Both the position numbers and the translations under genes were made by a program. The notes beneath the pieces were generated by a model. The model saw only the letters and a program-made list of their open reading frames with translations, was not told the origin of the DNA and ran no database searches. A stretch of DNA of 64,000 bases from assembly GCA_034440235.1 (NCBI GenBank), contig JAWXBR010000053.1:1-64000 (forward strand), written 5' to 3'. The first letter of the stretch is position 1. Each line of letters begins with the position of its first letter. Origin of the DNA: JAWXBR01 sp034440235 (GTDB lineage: Bacteria; Bacteroidota; Ignavibacteria; Kapaibacteriales; Kapaibacteriaceae). Shown here in pieces: positions 55,050 to 64,000 of the stretch.

Positions 55050-58000
55050 AAACATCAATCATCGCAGGATTGCCAATTGTTGCTACGCTATTCCTAGTCA
55101 TTTCAACCACTGTACTCGCGGGCGAACAATTCATAATCGAGCTACGGCAGACCAATGTGCGCACACCTGCCCAGGTCGCCCAACAAATAGCATCACTGCG
55201 TGTTGCCAGCGCCATACCTCTCGTTTCGCACACGGTTGTTTCAAAGACTGTTGAACAAACACTTTCTTCGAATCAACAAGACGCTTTGCGAGTACTTGAA
55301 CGTTATGTCGTTATCGACATCGGTAATGAAGACCGCGATGCAGCAATGCATCGTCTCATGCAACTACCAGATGTTGAGCGTGTGCACGTGAATCATCGGT
55401 TCAGCATTCATGCAGACGCGCTAACAAACGATTCTCTTTCTGCTTCTCAGTACGCGCTGAACACCGTTAATGCAAAAGCCGCATGGACGAAAGCAACGGG
55501 TGAAGGCATCATCGTAGGTGTCCTCGATACAGGCGTAGACTGGACCCACGAAGACTTGCGTCGTGCATTGGCTGTCAACCGTCTCGAAGACTTAAACAAC
55601 AACGGCATGTTCGACGCATGGGGCATCGATCAAACTGTAAATGGGGTAAGGGGCGACCTTGATGGCATAGACAACGACGGCAACGGGTACGTAGACGACG
55701 TCATTGGATACGATTTTGTCGATCAGGAAAATCATAACCTTGGTGATGATCGTGTTCGAGATCCGTTCCCATTCGACGAACAGGGGCACGGCACATCGGT
55801 AGCAGGTGTGATTTCTGCAACTCCAAACAATAAAGTTGGTATAGCAGGACTTGCTTTTAACGCACGTGTGCTCGTCACGAGAGCCTTCGATGCAACTGGC
55901 AATGCCGAAGAGGATGACATCGCAGCGGCTATCATTTACGCTGTGCTTCGTGGTGCGCGTGTTATCAACATGAGCTTTGGGGATGGAGTTGATGCACCCG
56001 TGCTGCGTGATGCTGTGCGGTTTGCGGCATCATTTGGGTGCACGCTCGTTGCGTCAGCAGGTAACTCCGGACTTGTCACGAGACAGTTCCCTGCAGGTTA
56101 CGACGATGTAATTGCGGTAGGATCTACTAACGCTCTCGACCTGCGTTCACCATTCTCAAGTACGGGATCGCTGCTTGCGCTTACCGCTCCTGGCGAAGGC
56201 ATCATTACAACGCAAGCCGGAGGTGGATATCGGACGGTTAGCGGTACGTCGTTCGCAGCGCCATACGTAGCCGCGGCTGCTGCCCTGCTCTTAGAACGTA
56301 GTCCAACGCTCTCGGCCAATGAAGTGCGAAGTACACTCGAAGAACAGTCCGTCGATCTTGGTCCGAAAGGTTGGGACCCTGAGTTCGGCTCTGGTCGCAT
56401 CGATGCATTCAGACCCTTAACAGCCCCTTCGTGGGCTCTTGTGCGCATCACGAATATTAGGAATGAGCAAGAGGTTGATCGCACTGCACAAACTTCAGTC
56501 GACGTTAGAGGATCGGCCGTTGCGACGTTGTTCTCTTCGTACGAACTGTCTGTAGGGGCAGGACTCGAGCCGTCGTCATGGACGACATTGTCTTCGGGCA
56601 CGCAGGTGCGCGACGAGATACTCGGGGTACTACCGATGAATGTATTATCCAGTGGACTTAACACATTACGCCTCGTTGTTACGCTACAGAATGGTCGAAC
56701 GATTGAAGACCGTAAACGGATTAGTGCGGTCGGTGCCGAAGCCCTTGCAATTACTTCATTCGAGCTCGTGACTGCGTGGCGCGACGACCTTCGTGTGCCG
56801 GTTATGACTCTTCGGACTAGTAGGCCATCGTCGTGTGTTGTTCAATACCGGCTAATTAACCTTAGCAGTCCGTTGTTAAACGAGTTTACAGACATGTGGG
56901 CCAAGGCCCGCACGCATTCGTTTGCTCTACCTAATGTAGTTGCTGGACTGGCATACGAATACATTGTGTCTTGCGTTGCCGATAACGGCGAACGTGTTCA
57001 ACGAACTGATACGCTGACGGTTGAGAATGTCGCTGCGCGAGTGCAAGGCTGGCAGACTGTGACCGACGAGTCCTTTGCTGGCTACGTCCTGAATGATGTT
57101 CGTGATCTCTATGGTGATGGCAATAAGTCATTTGTCATGACTGATCTCGGAAGTGGCTCGTTTGGTAAAATGAAAACAGTTACAAAATCATCCTCGGGCT
57201 TTGTGCCTCGGGATACGACAGACGATGTTTGGATTCCACGCGGAATAGGTGATTCTAATGGCGATGGAATTGATGAAGTGTTCGGACATGTCGTTGGAGA
57301 AGCACGCCTTTTTCAATCATCGGTTCTGAACGGCAATCCGTTTGAGCGAACACTTTTCGCAGACTCCACAAGCCGCCGCTGGAATGCTGCTGGTATGTAC
57401 GACGTAGACAAAGATGGTCGACCAGACCTCCTTATGCTTTCCGACTCGGGCTGCCTGGCAATAACATATAAAAATGGCAACTATATCAGGCTTGGTATGG
57501 CGCCGAATCCAACTGCACCTGCACCAGGTAGTGCATCAAATCGTGTCGACGAAATATCGATTGCCGCAGGTGACTTTGATAACGATGGCAACGTCGAGAT
57601 TGCGTTCTCGGATACAGATGGCGATCTGATTATAAGTGAGTTTATAAACGGATCGTTCCGAACAGAGTTTGCTGAAGAGAATAGCGGCAACGGTGGTTCA
57701 GGGTTCGTGAGCCGCATTGATTACAATGGCGACGCAATACCAGAAGTTGTGTTCGGAGTGCCAGACAGCACGCAGCCGAATTCTGAACGTGATTATGGAC
57801 GTCAACTCTGGACATACAAGATGTTCTCGAGCAGCGCCGCCGATACCTACAACCTCGTATGGTCCGATCGTTTTGCAGGAGTTCGCACAGGTATTGGATT
57901 TCGAAATGGAGTAGGTGCCGGACAGCTCAACGCCCGTGGTGGTGACGAACTCATTATTTGTGCGTTCACACGCCTCTACGTCTTTTCATTCGATGACGCA

Positions 58001-59350
58001 GCCACATCGGGTCAGCCTATCTGGTATCGTCCTGAAGTTGTATCGCCAAGGTTTCTTGTACACGACTTTAATAACGATGGCATAAACGAGCTGGGGTTCG
58101 GCACCACACTGGTCGGACAAGGCTTCATGTCCGGATTCCGGTTCTCGCAAATGGACACCGCGGCATCGCACGGCATTACACCACGTGGTGTACGTGCTCG
58201 CTTGGTAACAGACACGACGGTACATGTAACGTGGGCGACGGTGTCAGGAGCGCTGCGCTACATCGTTTTTCGATCAACAAATCTTGATGGCATTTTCAGG
58301 CGCATCGACAGCAGCACCACAACGGAACTGCCGCTTCAGAGCATTGCGCCGGGAGCAACCCATCGGTATCGGGTAACAGCAGTATTCACTAGCGGAGAAA
58401 GTCCGCGTTCCGCAATAGCTGAAGTGCGTTCATTTCAACCATCGAGTGCGTTAAGCGTGGTACCGGCAACGATAGATTCAATTGATCTGCTTCTCGGTGC
58501 CACCTTACGGGTACGTTATAGTGGTCCGATTGGCGAACGAAACGTCGATCCATCGTCCTTTATACTCATGCGTAACAGTGCCGCTGTAGCAACAGGCGCA
58601 TCAGTAGTACTAGCGGGCGACAGTACACTGGTTATTGGCTTCACAGCCATTGCATTGCCGCCTGGGGCGTATACGTTGCGGTGTACGTCTATTCGTGACG
58701 CTTTCGATGTGCCCACAAACACGTCAGATCTTGTCGTAACGATTGTTGCATCTGCACCATTGGACGAAATTGTCCTGACGCGCCTTCTGGTTCTCGACCC
58801 TAATACAGTTCGCATCTACTTCGATCGGCCCGTCACGTCCGCAACTGCTTCACAGATTGCAAACTATGCCATCACACCAACAGGCTCAATAGTATCTATC
58901 GATCACAACGCCGATAGTGCAACCCTGCACTTCGATCCATCAAAGCCTCTAGGCGCCCTCGGAACAACCTACTACATAACAGTTGCAAACGTTCTTGGTG
59001 ATGATGGGGCTGCGATGACGCAGGGGGCTGGCAACACACTCGGATTCGTATTCGCTGCAGACAACCTTGCGAATGTGTATGTATACCCGCACCCAGCGGT
59101 GTTAAGTCGAGACGCATCTATAACATTCGCAAATCTGACGAATGAGGCTGATGTTGAAGTGCTTGATCAACGCTTCGACGTTATCGCCCTCGTAAAAGAG
59201 CGTGACGGCAACGGAGGTGTTCTTTGGGATCTGCGCGATGAACGAGGTGTCATTGTGCCGCCCGGGGTCTACTTCTACAGGGTTCTTGCACCGTCAGTAG
59301 AAAACACCGTTTCCGAATCGGGACTTAAGAAGCTTCTGATAAAACGCTAG
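55046..59350 (+). CDS. Secreted subtilisin-like protease with T9SS sorting domain
   Basis: A 1434-residue S8-family protease. Signal peptide 1-25 (TTVLAG), propeptide-like region to about 130, then the catalytic domain with Asp161 (VLDTGVDW), His248 (GHGTSVAG), Asn340 (SAGNSG) and Ser402 (GTSFAAPYVAA). A calcium-type insert, DLDGIDNDGNGYVDD, lies at 204-218. FG-GAP-like repeats follow (DSNGDGIDEVFG, DVDKDGRPDLLM, DFDNDGNVEIAF, DYNGDAIPEVVFG, DFNNDGINELGFG). Next is a fibronectin type III-like domain and Ig-like domains, then the C-terminal sorting domain ending LLIKR. It is expected to be secreted to the surface and may degrade proteins in the environment. The start overlaps recQ. Confidence 0.92.
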   Translation: MKTSIIAGLPIVATLFLVISTTVLAGEQFIIELRQTNVRTPAQVAQQIASLRVASAIPLVSHTVVSKTVEQTLSSNQQDALRVLERYVVIDIGNEDRDAAMHRLMQLPDVERVHVNHRFSIHADALTNDSLSASQYALNTVNAKAAWTKATGEGIIVGVLDTGVDWTHEDLRRALAVNRLEDLNNNGMFDAWGIDQTVNGVRGDLDGIDNDGNGYVDDVIGYDFVDQENHNLGDDRVRDPFPFDEQGHGTSVAGVISATPNNKVGIAGLAFNARVLVTRAFDATGNAEEDDIAAAIIYAVLRGARVINMSFGDGVDAPVLRDAVRFAASFGCTLVASAGNSGLVTRQFPAGYDDVIAVGSTNALDLRSPFSSTGSLLALTAPGEGIITTQAGGGYRTVSGTSFAAPYVAAAAALLLERSPTLSANEVRSTLEEQSVDLGPKGWDPEFGSGRIDAFRPLTAPSWALVRITNIRNEQEVDRTAQTSVDVRGSAVATLFSSYELSVGAGLEPSSWTTLSSGTQVRDEILGVLPMNVLSSGLNTLRLVVTLQNGRTIEDRKRISAVGAEALAITSFELVTAWRDDLRVPVMTLRTSRPSSCVVQYRLINLSSPLLNEFTDMWAKARTHSFALPNVVAGLAYEYIVSCVADNGERVQRTDTLTVENVAARVQGWQTVTDESFAGYVLNDVRDLYGDGNKSFVMTDLGSGSFGKMKTVTKSSSGFVPRDTTDDVWIPRGIGDSNGDGIDEVFGHVVGEARLFQSSVLNGNPFERTLFADSTSRRWNAAGMYDVDKDGRPDLLMLSDSGCLAITYKNGNYIRLGMAPNPTAPAPGSASNRVDEISIAAGDFDNDGNVEIAFSDTDGDLIISEFINGSFRTEFAEENSGNGGSGFVSRIDYNGDAIPEVVFGVPDSTQPNSERDYGRQLWTYKMFSSSAADTYNLVWSDRFAGVRTGIGFRNGVGAGQLNARGGDELIICAFTRLYVFSFDDAATSGQPIWYRPEVVSPRFLVHDFNNDGINELGFGTTLVGQGFMSGFRFSQMDTAASHGITPRGVRARLVTDTTVHVTWATVSGALRYIVFRSTNLDGIFRRIDSSTTTELPLQSIAPGATHRYRVTAVFTSGESPRSAIAEVRSFQPSSALSVVPATIDSIDLLLGATLRVRYSGPIGERNVDPSSFILMRNSAAVATGASVVLAGDSTLVIGFTAIALPPGAYTLRCTSIRDAFDVPTNTSDLVVTIVASAPLDEIVLTRLLVLDPNTVRIYFDRPVTSATASQIANYAITPTGSIVSIDHNADSATLHFDPSKPLGALGTTYYITVANVLGDDGAAMTQGAGNTLGFVFAADNLANVYVYPHPAVLSRDASITFANLTNEADVEVLDQRFDVIALVKERDGNGGVLWDLRDERGVIVPPGVYFYRVLAPSVENTVSESGLKKLLIKR

Positions 59351-59437
59351 TACGAAGCGTACACGACTACGAAGCGTACACGACTACGAAGCGTACACGA
59401 CTGGTAAAGCTTTCACGGCTGGCAAAGTTTACACGAC
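59351..59437. repeat. 17-bp minisatellite between the protease and mpl
   Basis: Three perfect 17-bp units TACGAAGCGTACACGAC (59351-59367, 59368-59384, 59385-59401) are followed by two degenerate 18-bp units (59402-59419, 59420-59437). The last unit contains the mpl stop codon. The core TACACGAC matches the complement of the final mpl codons (Val-Val-stop), so the array may have grown from the mpl 3' end. Confidence 0.9.
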
Positions 59438-60856
59438 TGACAAGAGTTTTCGCAAGTCTCCTACGTTGCCGTTACTAAGTACAGCGATAATGTCGCCATG
59501 ATGTACACGCGACTCAAGCCAGGTAACCACCTGCTCTCCCCATGCGGTCTCTGCATCATTCGCATCGATAACTAATACGCTTGGTCCGCGTGTTTCAATC
59601 TCCTCCTTCAAACGCTTTGTGTTAAGTCGTTCTTCGATCTTGTAGCGCTCAGGACGATTGACGGGTCCGATGCAGACACTTGTACATCCATCGAAACACT
59701 CTGCCAGTTCGGTCTGAAAGAATGCGCGCGTTGTTGTGTTCGAACGCGGTTCGAAGCAAACGTGAAGCTTGGCATCGGGGTATTGTTGCTTCAGTGCCGC
59801 GATAGTTGCCTTGATTGCAGTCGGGTGGTGCGCAAAGTCATCGATAACTATTGCGTTGTTCCATGTCGAGATTTCTTGTAGCCTGCGCTTCGGAGGTACA
59901 AACGAGGCAATTGCTCCTTCTATCGTCATGTTGTCGACACCTGCATGTATACATGCGGCAATGGCCATCGTTGCATTACGCATGTTGTGTTCGCCAGGCA
60001 TGTGTAGGCGAAAGGCCCCCTGTTGGACCCCTTCCCGAGACAGCGTCCATGCGGTACCTGACGTATTGTAAACAACATCATGAATACGCCAGAATGCATT
60101 GGCGGCAAAGCCGACGGTTTGCACGGGTGCATACGAACGATCGACGGCACGTAAAGAATTAGGATCATCGGCATTGACGAGCACAACGCCGTTAGAGGGA
60201 ACAATGCGTACCAAATGTTCAAACGAGCGAATGATAGACTCGATGTCCGGAAAAATATCAGCGTGGTCGAATTCGATGTTGTTGATAACAGCTATGGTCG
60301 GACGGTAGTGCACGAACTTGCTTCGCTTGTCAAAAAAAGCAGTGTCGTATTCATCGCCTTCGCATATAAACACACCGGCAGACGTATTGTGCAGTTTAGG
60401 AGGGATGGCCCTGCATCCAGAACTAAACGTGCTAGGAACGCCACCGATAAGAAAGCCCGGACTTCGTCCGGCACGCTCGAGTAACCAGGCAGTCATCGAT
60501 GATGTTGTGGTCTTTCCGTGCGTGCCGCTCACAACAATCGAGGTGTTACGGTCAATAAAAAGTTCGCCGACAAGTGCTGCCATCGACGTCATGGGTATGC
60601 GATTGTTCAGAACGATCTCTAGCTCGGGATTACCACGACTTATGGCATTTCCGATGACGACCCTGTCGGGACAAATCGACAAAAGCTTGTCGGAATCGTA
60701 CCCATCGTACCACTGAATTCCGGCAGTATTCAGGACATCGGACATGGGCGAGTAGACGGCCGAGTCACTGCCAGACACAACATGGCCGAGTGCGATGCAA
60801 GCAGTAGCAAGTGAACCCATAGCTGTGCCGCCAATACCTACAAAATGGAGTTTCAT
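59429..60856 (-). CDS. mpl: UDP-N-acetylmuramate:tripeptide ligase Mpl
   Basis: Mur-ligase-family enzyme that recycles murein tripeptide (L-Ala-D-Glu-meso-DAP) onto UDP-MurNAc. 475 residues. It starts MKLHFVGIGGTAMGSLA, has the ATP loop GTHGKTTT (111-118), and EGDEYDTAFFDKRSKFVHYRP and NIEFDHADIFPD, which distinguish Mpl from MurC. HHPTAIKATI and EPRSNTTTR are at the C-terminal domain. Its 3' end enters the minisatellite. Confidence 0.9.
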   Translation of the reverse strand: MKLHFVGIGGTAMGSLATACIALGHVVSGSDSAVYSPMSDVLNTAGIQWYDGYDSDKLLSICPDRVVIGNAISRGNPELEIVLNNRIPMTSMAALVGELFIDRNTSIVVSGTHGKTTTSSMTAWLLERAGRSPGFLIGGVPSTFSSGCRAIPPKLHNTSAGVFICEGDEYDTAFFDKRSKFVHYRPTIAVINNIEFDHADIFPDIESIIRSFEHLVRIVPSNGVVLVNADDPNSLRAVDRSYAPVQTVGFAANAFWRIHDVVYNTSGTAWTLSREGVQQGAFRLHMPGEHNMRNATMAIAACIHAGVDNMTIEGAIASFVPPKRRLQEISTWNNAIVIDDFAHHPTAIKATIAALKQQYPDAKLHVCFEPRSNTTTRAFFQTELAECFDGCTSVCIGPVNRPERYKIEERLNTKRLKEEIETRGPSVLVIDANDAETAWGEQVVTWLESRVHHGDIIAVLSNGNVGDLRKLLSVV

Positions 60857-60936
60857 GCCAGACGCCCAGAAAACGGTATCTTACTTCAATGCAGCAAAGA
60901 TATAGCTGCCACTTACTGTACGATATGGGTGACTTC

Positions 60937-62289
60937 ATGCGTCAAGCGCTTTACCTCGTTGTATTTCTCGTTTTTTCGACAATCACTCTTAACGCTCAGT
61001 TCTGGAATGCAACAGATGGCCCAACACTGGGTACGATCTCCCTAGAGACAAATTCGAAGAACCATGTCTTTGCAGGAACGGACGCCTCGTCTATTCACCG
61101 TTCAGTGGATTGGGGAAGAACGTGGACTCGACTAGGAACCGGATTGCCAAATGATGGATTTGATCGTCCGATAAGAGACATTTCGATAACTGCAACTGAC
61201 GAAATCTACCTTATCCATCAAGGAAATGGGATTTTTAAATCTGTTGACAATGGCGATACGTGGCAAAGCGTCAACACAGGGCTTTCAAATCCATCCGGAA
61301 TCGTAACAGTGCATGCTAAGGCAATGCCAAACGGACAGACCCAGGTATTCATAGGCTCGGACGGAACGGCAGCAAAGTCTTTTATCTCTGACAACAGTGG
61401 GGCTACATGGACAGAAGTACCATTGCCATCTGTACAAAAGACGGCGCTCTACGAAACGTTCATCAGTCCGAACAGCGACAAACTCATTGTTAGCATTGGT
61501 TACAATAAAGGGATCTTCAGGTCGAAGAATCGCGGCGTTACGTGGAGACGGATAGATTCTGATTCGAACGGACAAGGCATTCCGGGCGGTAGTGAGTCGG
61601 ATGACAATTACAAGTCGATTCGTGCAAACAAACTCGGGCACATTTTTGTCGGTCGCAATGCGCTCGAAGCTTCGACAGTAGCAAAGAATGCAGTTATCAT
61701 GCGCTCTACAAACGATGGGGAAACGTACGAATATCTAACCAATGGTTGGGAAGAGCTTACACCAGAGATCCGTACGAATAACAAGGTCAACGGCATTGCA
61801 TTCGGACTTGGCAGCGATGTGTATGCCACGACACAAAAAGAGGGTACCTACTTCAGCTCCAACAATGGCGATAACTGGTCTCGCCTAACCGATGGTCTAC
61901 CAGACAATGGAGCTACAGCTGCAATTGCTGCAACACCGAACAATCATATTTTCTCGGCGCCACTAGGCTTCTATAATGTGTTTGTACATCTCGACCCAGC
62001 AAACTCGGTCGACAATCTGCCAGAAATAATCAAGCCAACAGTTACAGCGTCACCCAATCCGGCAAGCGATGTGGTCACTATTGCATTCGATCTACAGCAA
62101 GGCGGCGCGGTTCGTGCAGAGGTATTCTCAATGCAAGGAAATAGCGTTGTTGAAGATTTTGTACGTGAGTTCGTTGCTGGACCCCAAGTGATCAACTTCA
62201 CAACAAGTGCACTTCCGCCAGGGGTGTATGTATGGCGTCTCACGACTGGTGGTACGGTGCGTTCCGGTCGGGTTATCGTTGCACGGTAA
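60937..62289 (+). CDS. BNR/sialidase-like repeat protein with T9SS sorting domain
   Basis: A secreted protein of 450 residues from ATG 60937, which gives a signal peptide (MRQALYLVVFLVFSTITLNA). Six or more BNR-type Asp-box repeats follow: SVDWGRTW, SVDNGDTW, SDNSGATW, SKNRGVTW, STNDGETY and SSNNGDNW. They suggest a beta-propeller like those of sialidases and Vps10-like proteins. The C-terminal sorting domain runs from ASPNPASDV to VIVAR. No sialidase catalytic residues can be assigned, so a binding or structural role is as likely as an enzyme. Confidence 0.85.
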   Translation: MRQALYLVVFLVFSTITLNAQFWNATDGPTLGTISLETNSKNHVFAGTDASSIHRSVDWGRTWTRLGTGLPNDGFDRPIRDISITATDEIYLIHQGNGIFKSVDNGDTWQSVNTGLSNPSGIVTVHAKAMPNGQTQVFIGSDGTAAKSFISDNSGATWTEVPLPSVQKTALYETFISPNSDKLIVSIGYNKGIFRSKNRGVTWRRIDSDSNGQGIPGGSESDDNYKSIRANKLGHIFVGRNALEASTVAKNAVIMRSTNDGETYEYLTNGWEELTPEIRTNNKVNGIAFGLGSDVYATTQKEGTYFSSNNGDNWSRLTDGLPDNGATAAIAATPNNHIFSAPLGFYNVFVHLDPANSVDNLPEIIKPTVTASPNPASDVVTIAFDLQQGGAVRAEVFSMQGNSVVEDFVREFVAGPQVINFTTSALPPGVYVWRLTTGGTVRSGRVIVAR

Positions 62290-62309
62290 TAGTGTCGAAA
62301 ATTTACGAT

Positions 62310-62753
62310 CTATTGTTGTCGCTGCGCCGTAACGGGCTGAACCGATGCAATGTACCAGACATTGTCTAAGAGCATTGCCGAAAAGTCAAAGTGTTTGATG
62401 TAATCCATCGTGACGTGCACACGATAGTTTGTGGCACTTAATGTATCAGACTGCATTGCCGTTATAGGCTTTGCAGCCATTAAGCGGCGCCAACGCTCAA
62501 CTTCATCCTTGATTTCATAGCGTTCTACGGCGAGTAATCTCCGCCCTGATGAATGAACCATCAGATCTGTTGCGGCTTGCACATTGCCGCTGTCTAGTTC
62601 TTCTTTAAACAAGTATACAACACCGTGTGCGCTTCGTTGACTGCGTTCTACAACAACTGTATTCTTCGCATCACCCACTACGAACAAAGCGCAACCTCCA
62701 GAGAGTAAACTCAGTGCAATCAGTGCAGTAATGGTGAGGCGAGTTGTGTTCAT
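62310..62753 (-). CDS. Lipoprotein of unknown function
   Basis: A 147-residue protein with a lipoprotein signal peptide (MNTTRLTITALIALSLLSGGC, lipidated Cys21). The remainder resembles small NTF2-like or DUF4878-type secreted domains (a helix with FKEELDSGNVQAATDLM, then strands RVHVTMDYI and NVWYIASV), but I cannot place it firmly. The start overlaps the stop of the upstream hydrolase (ATGA). Confidence 0.7.
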   Translation of the reverse strand: MNTTRLTITALIALSLLSGGCALFVVGDAKNTVVVERSQRSAHGVVYLFKEELDSGNVQAATDLMVHSSGRRLLAVERYEIKDEVERWRRLMAAKPITAMQSDTLSATNYRVHVTMDYIKHFDFSAMLLDNVWYIASVQPVTAQRQQ

Positions 62754-63670
62754 GCGATCAGAAAGTCTGTGGTTTGGGTTAGGACTTTTGCAAATGCTGG
62801 TGTAATGTGATCTAGCGGATGACTCATTCCAAATGTATGTGTCGTGTTTGAAACGATGCTCAGTGCGGGCTTGTTGTCTGCTTCGCGAATGAGAGCCTGA
62901 ATTTCATGCAATTGTACCGTCAGGTCGAGCTCGGCGTGAATAAAAAGCAGACGGTCCGCAAGAACGCGACTGGCATTTATCAATGAGAGCCGATCACTGT
63001 TCGCTTCGATGTCCTCTACATACGTTCTGTTCATCTGCAGTTTCTGACTAGTGCGCGTGTTCTCGACGTCAACCGTTCCCGATTCCATCCATACCTCGCG
63101 CTGACGCGGGGTCCAACGTCCCCACCTGCCAACACTGTTCCACACAACAACTTTTTGCACTGCATGCTCGGCACCAGCAAGTTGCGCAATGCCGCCGCCG
63201 CGCGAGTGACCAACAAACCGTAGTGTGCCATCCCAAAACTGGCGCACTCGCTGAAATCCATCGTCAGGAAGAGCGCTGTTTACATCCGATGGGCTGTGTG
63301 ACTTGCGCAAACATTCTATCAGATCAGCTACGTCGTCGAGCTCAAGTGTTATCGTGTTTTCCGCGAAGTCCGACATACTTAACACGCGATCTGCTGTTCC
63401 GCGCATCCCATTTTTCGAAAAATCCATGCGCATCACGATAAGTCCACAGTCGGCCAGATGTTGCGCGGCTACCGGAAAGAATCCCCAATTGCGAAATCCC
63501 TTGAAGCCATGGAGGAGTATGACTAGTGGATAGGTCGCGCCTTCGGCGCTAAGGGGCACGTCCTCAGCACTATCAATCGCTCCAGCGGACTGCGATGGCA
63601 CCGTAATCGTGGTGTAGATCGTGTCGCCATGACGGTTTGCGACCTCGATGTTGAATTCGGCGTGGATCAT
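62750..63670 (-). CDS. Alpha/beta hydrolase
   Basis: A 306-residue alpha/beta-hydrolase-fold protein without a signal peptide. The oxyanion region is HGFKGFRNWGFFP. The nucleophile elbow is GHSRGGG with Ser as nucleophile. The acid is probably Asp in HAELDLTV, and the catalytic His in NTTHTFG. It may be an esterase or peptidase; the substrate is unknown. It overlaps trmD (ATGA) and the lipoprotein gene. Confidence 0.82.
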   Translation of the reverse strand: MIHAEFNIEVANRHGDTIYTTITVPSQSAGAIDSAEDVPLSAEGATYPLVILLHGFKGFRNWGFFPVAAQHLADCGLIVMRMDFSKNGMRGTADRVLSMSDFAENTITLELDDVADLIECLRKSHSPSDVNSALPDDGFQRVRQFWDGTLRFVGHSRGGGIAQLAGAEHAVQKVVVWNSVGRWGRWTPRQREVWMESGTVDVENTRTSQKLQMNRTYVEDIEANSDRLSLINASRVLADRLLFIHAELDLTVQLHEIQALIREADNKPALSIVSNTTHTFGMSHPLDHITPAFAKVLTQTTDFLIA

Positions 63671-64000
63671 TCTTCGTGCGTATCTGAAAGCATATCCGGA
63701 CGTCGCTCCATGGTCTTTGTGCGGGCCATGTCTTCACGCCAGGAGCGTATTGCAGCGTGATTGCCTGACGTCAGCACCTCTGGCACCTTCAAACCACGGA
63801 ATTCAGCAGGCTTGGTATAATGTGGCGAGTCGAGTAATCCGTGCATGAACGAATCATCGAGCACAGACTCAGCATCTCCGACAACACCTGGCAGAAGTCG
63901 CACGATTGCATCTGTGAGCACAGCTGCAGGTAGCTCGCCTCCAGTAAGCACATAGTCGCCAATCGATACTTCGCGCGTAACCAGTACGTCGCGTACGCGT
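63667..64000 (-). CDS. trmD: tRNA (guanine-N1)-methyltransferase, C-terminal part (runs off window end)
   Basis: The 3' end of trmD, 110 codons to the window edge. The knot motif region reads VSIGDYVLTGGELPAAVLTDAIVRLLPGVVG, and the C-terminal domain has LDSPHYTKPAEFRGLKVPEVLTSGNHAAIRSWR. TrmD makes m1G37 in tRNAs. The 5' part lies beyond 64000. Only the 3' portion is in the window, but the family is unambiguous. Confidence 0.95.
   Translation of the reverse strand, partial: RVRDVLVTREVSIGDYVLTGGELPAAVLTDAIVRLLPGVVGDAESVLDDSFMHGLLDSPHYTKPAEFRGLKVPEVLTSGNHAAIRSWREDMARTKTMERRPDMLSDTHEE

Overview
The window looks like chromosomal DNA of a bacterium from the Bacteroidota/Chlorobiota side of the FCB group, plausibly a Kapabacteria- or Ignavibacteria-like lineage. 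This is inferred from several signs. Four secreted proteins end in type IX secretion (T9SS) type A sorting domains. A TAnnTTTG-type promoter can be seen before rpsF. The lineage has a long SecA, a flavin-dependent thymidylate synthase and stand-alone Mpl. Base composition is roughly balanced and gene density is very high, with many 1-4 bp start/stop overlaps. I see no insertion sequence, prophage, CRISPR array or tRNA. The only RNA gene I can support is RNase P RNA. Apart from rnpB, no gene-free stretch exceeds about 230 bp.

Layout. 1-391: 5' part of a repeat-rich gene leaving the window leftwards. 392-1646: rpsF-rplI ribosomal operon without rpsR or ssb, closed by a strong terminator. 1658-6897: TIGR01777 epimerase, dihydrolipoyl acyltransferase (E2) with repeat linkers, dtd, thyX and a di-heme peroxidase. 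6933-13767: a tightly coupled glycan operon (GT-B transferase, SpsF-like cytidylyltransferase, split transketolase, class III aminotransferase, SDR, NeuB-type synthase). 13769-15317: a fatty acid hydroxylase/sterol desaturase-family protein and an LpxH-like phosphatase. 15324-18515: secA. 18645-23345: small unknown protein, cysteine desulfurase, YceI protein and a T9SS cargo.

23406-26050: glutamate dehydrogenase and 4-hydroxyphenylpyruvate dioxygenase. 26151-29931: ansA, alr, scpA, scpB as a coupled run. 30067-34632 (minus strand): metallo-beta-lactamase-fold hydrolase, lipA, a TolB-like secreted protein, an HPt protein, rnpB, a zinc-ribbon coiled-coil protein and a Nif3-family protein. 34748-40519: outer-membrane-like protein, trmO, metH, purN. 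40749-45552: a 1578-residue T9SS cargo. 45605-50690: kdsD, a RodZ-like protein, a membrane protein, an AtuA/DUF1446 protein and a DUF2279 protein with internal repeats. 50692-55049: GT2, purM, recQ. 55046-62289: T9SS subtilase, a minisatellite, mpl and a BNR-repeat T9SS cargo. 62310-64000: lipoprotein, alpha/beta hydrolase and the 3' part of trmD.

How the genes work together. Most are housekeeping genes (translation, purine and methionine synthesis, cell wall, chromosome segregation, lipoate). The most unusual block is 6933-13767. It holds what a CMP-activated ulosonic acid pathway would need: a PEP-condensing synthase, a cytidylyltransferase, amination and redox enzymes and a candidate transferase. 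It also has a two-subunit transketolase where the usual hexosamine precursor enzymes would be, so the sugar made may be unusual. A second signal not explained by genes is the octamer AGCCCCTT/AAGGGGCT, found about 20 times in 64 kb where about two are expected by chance.
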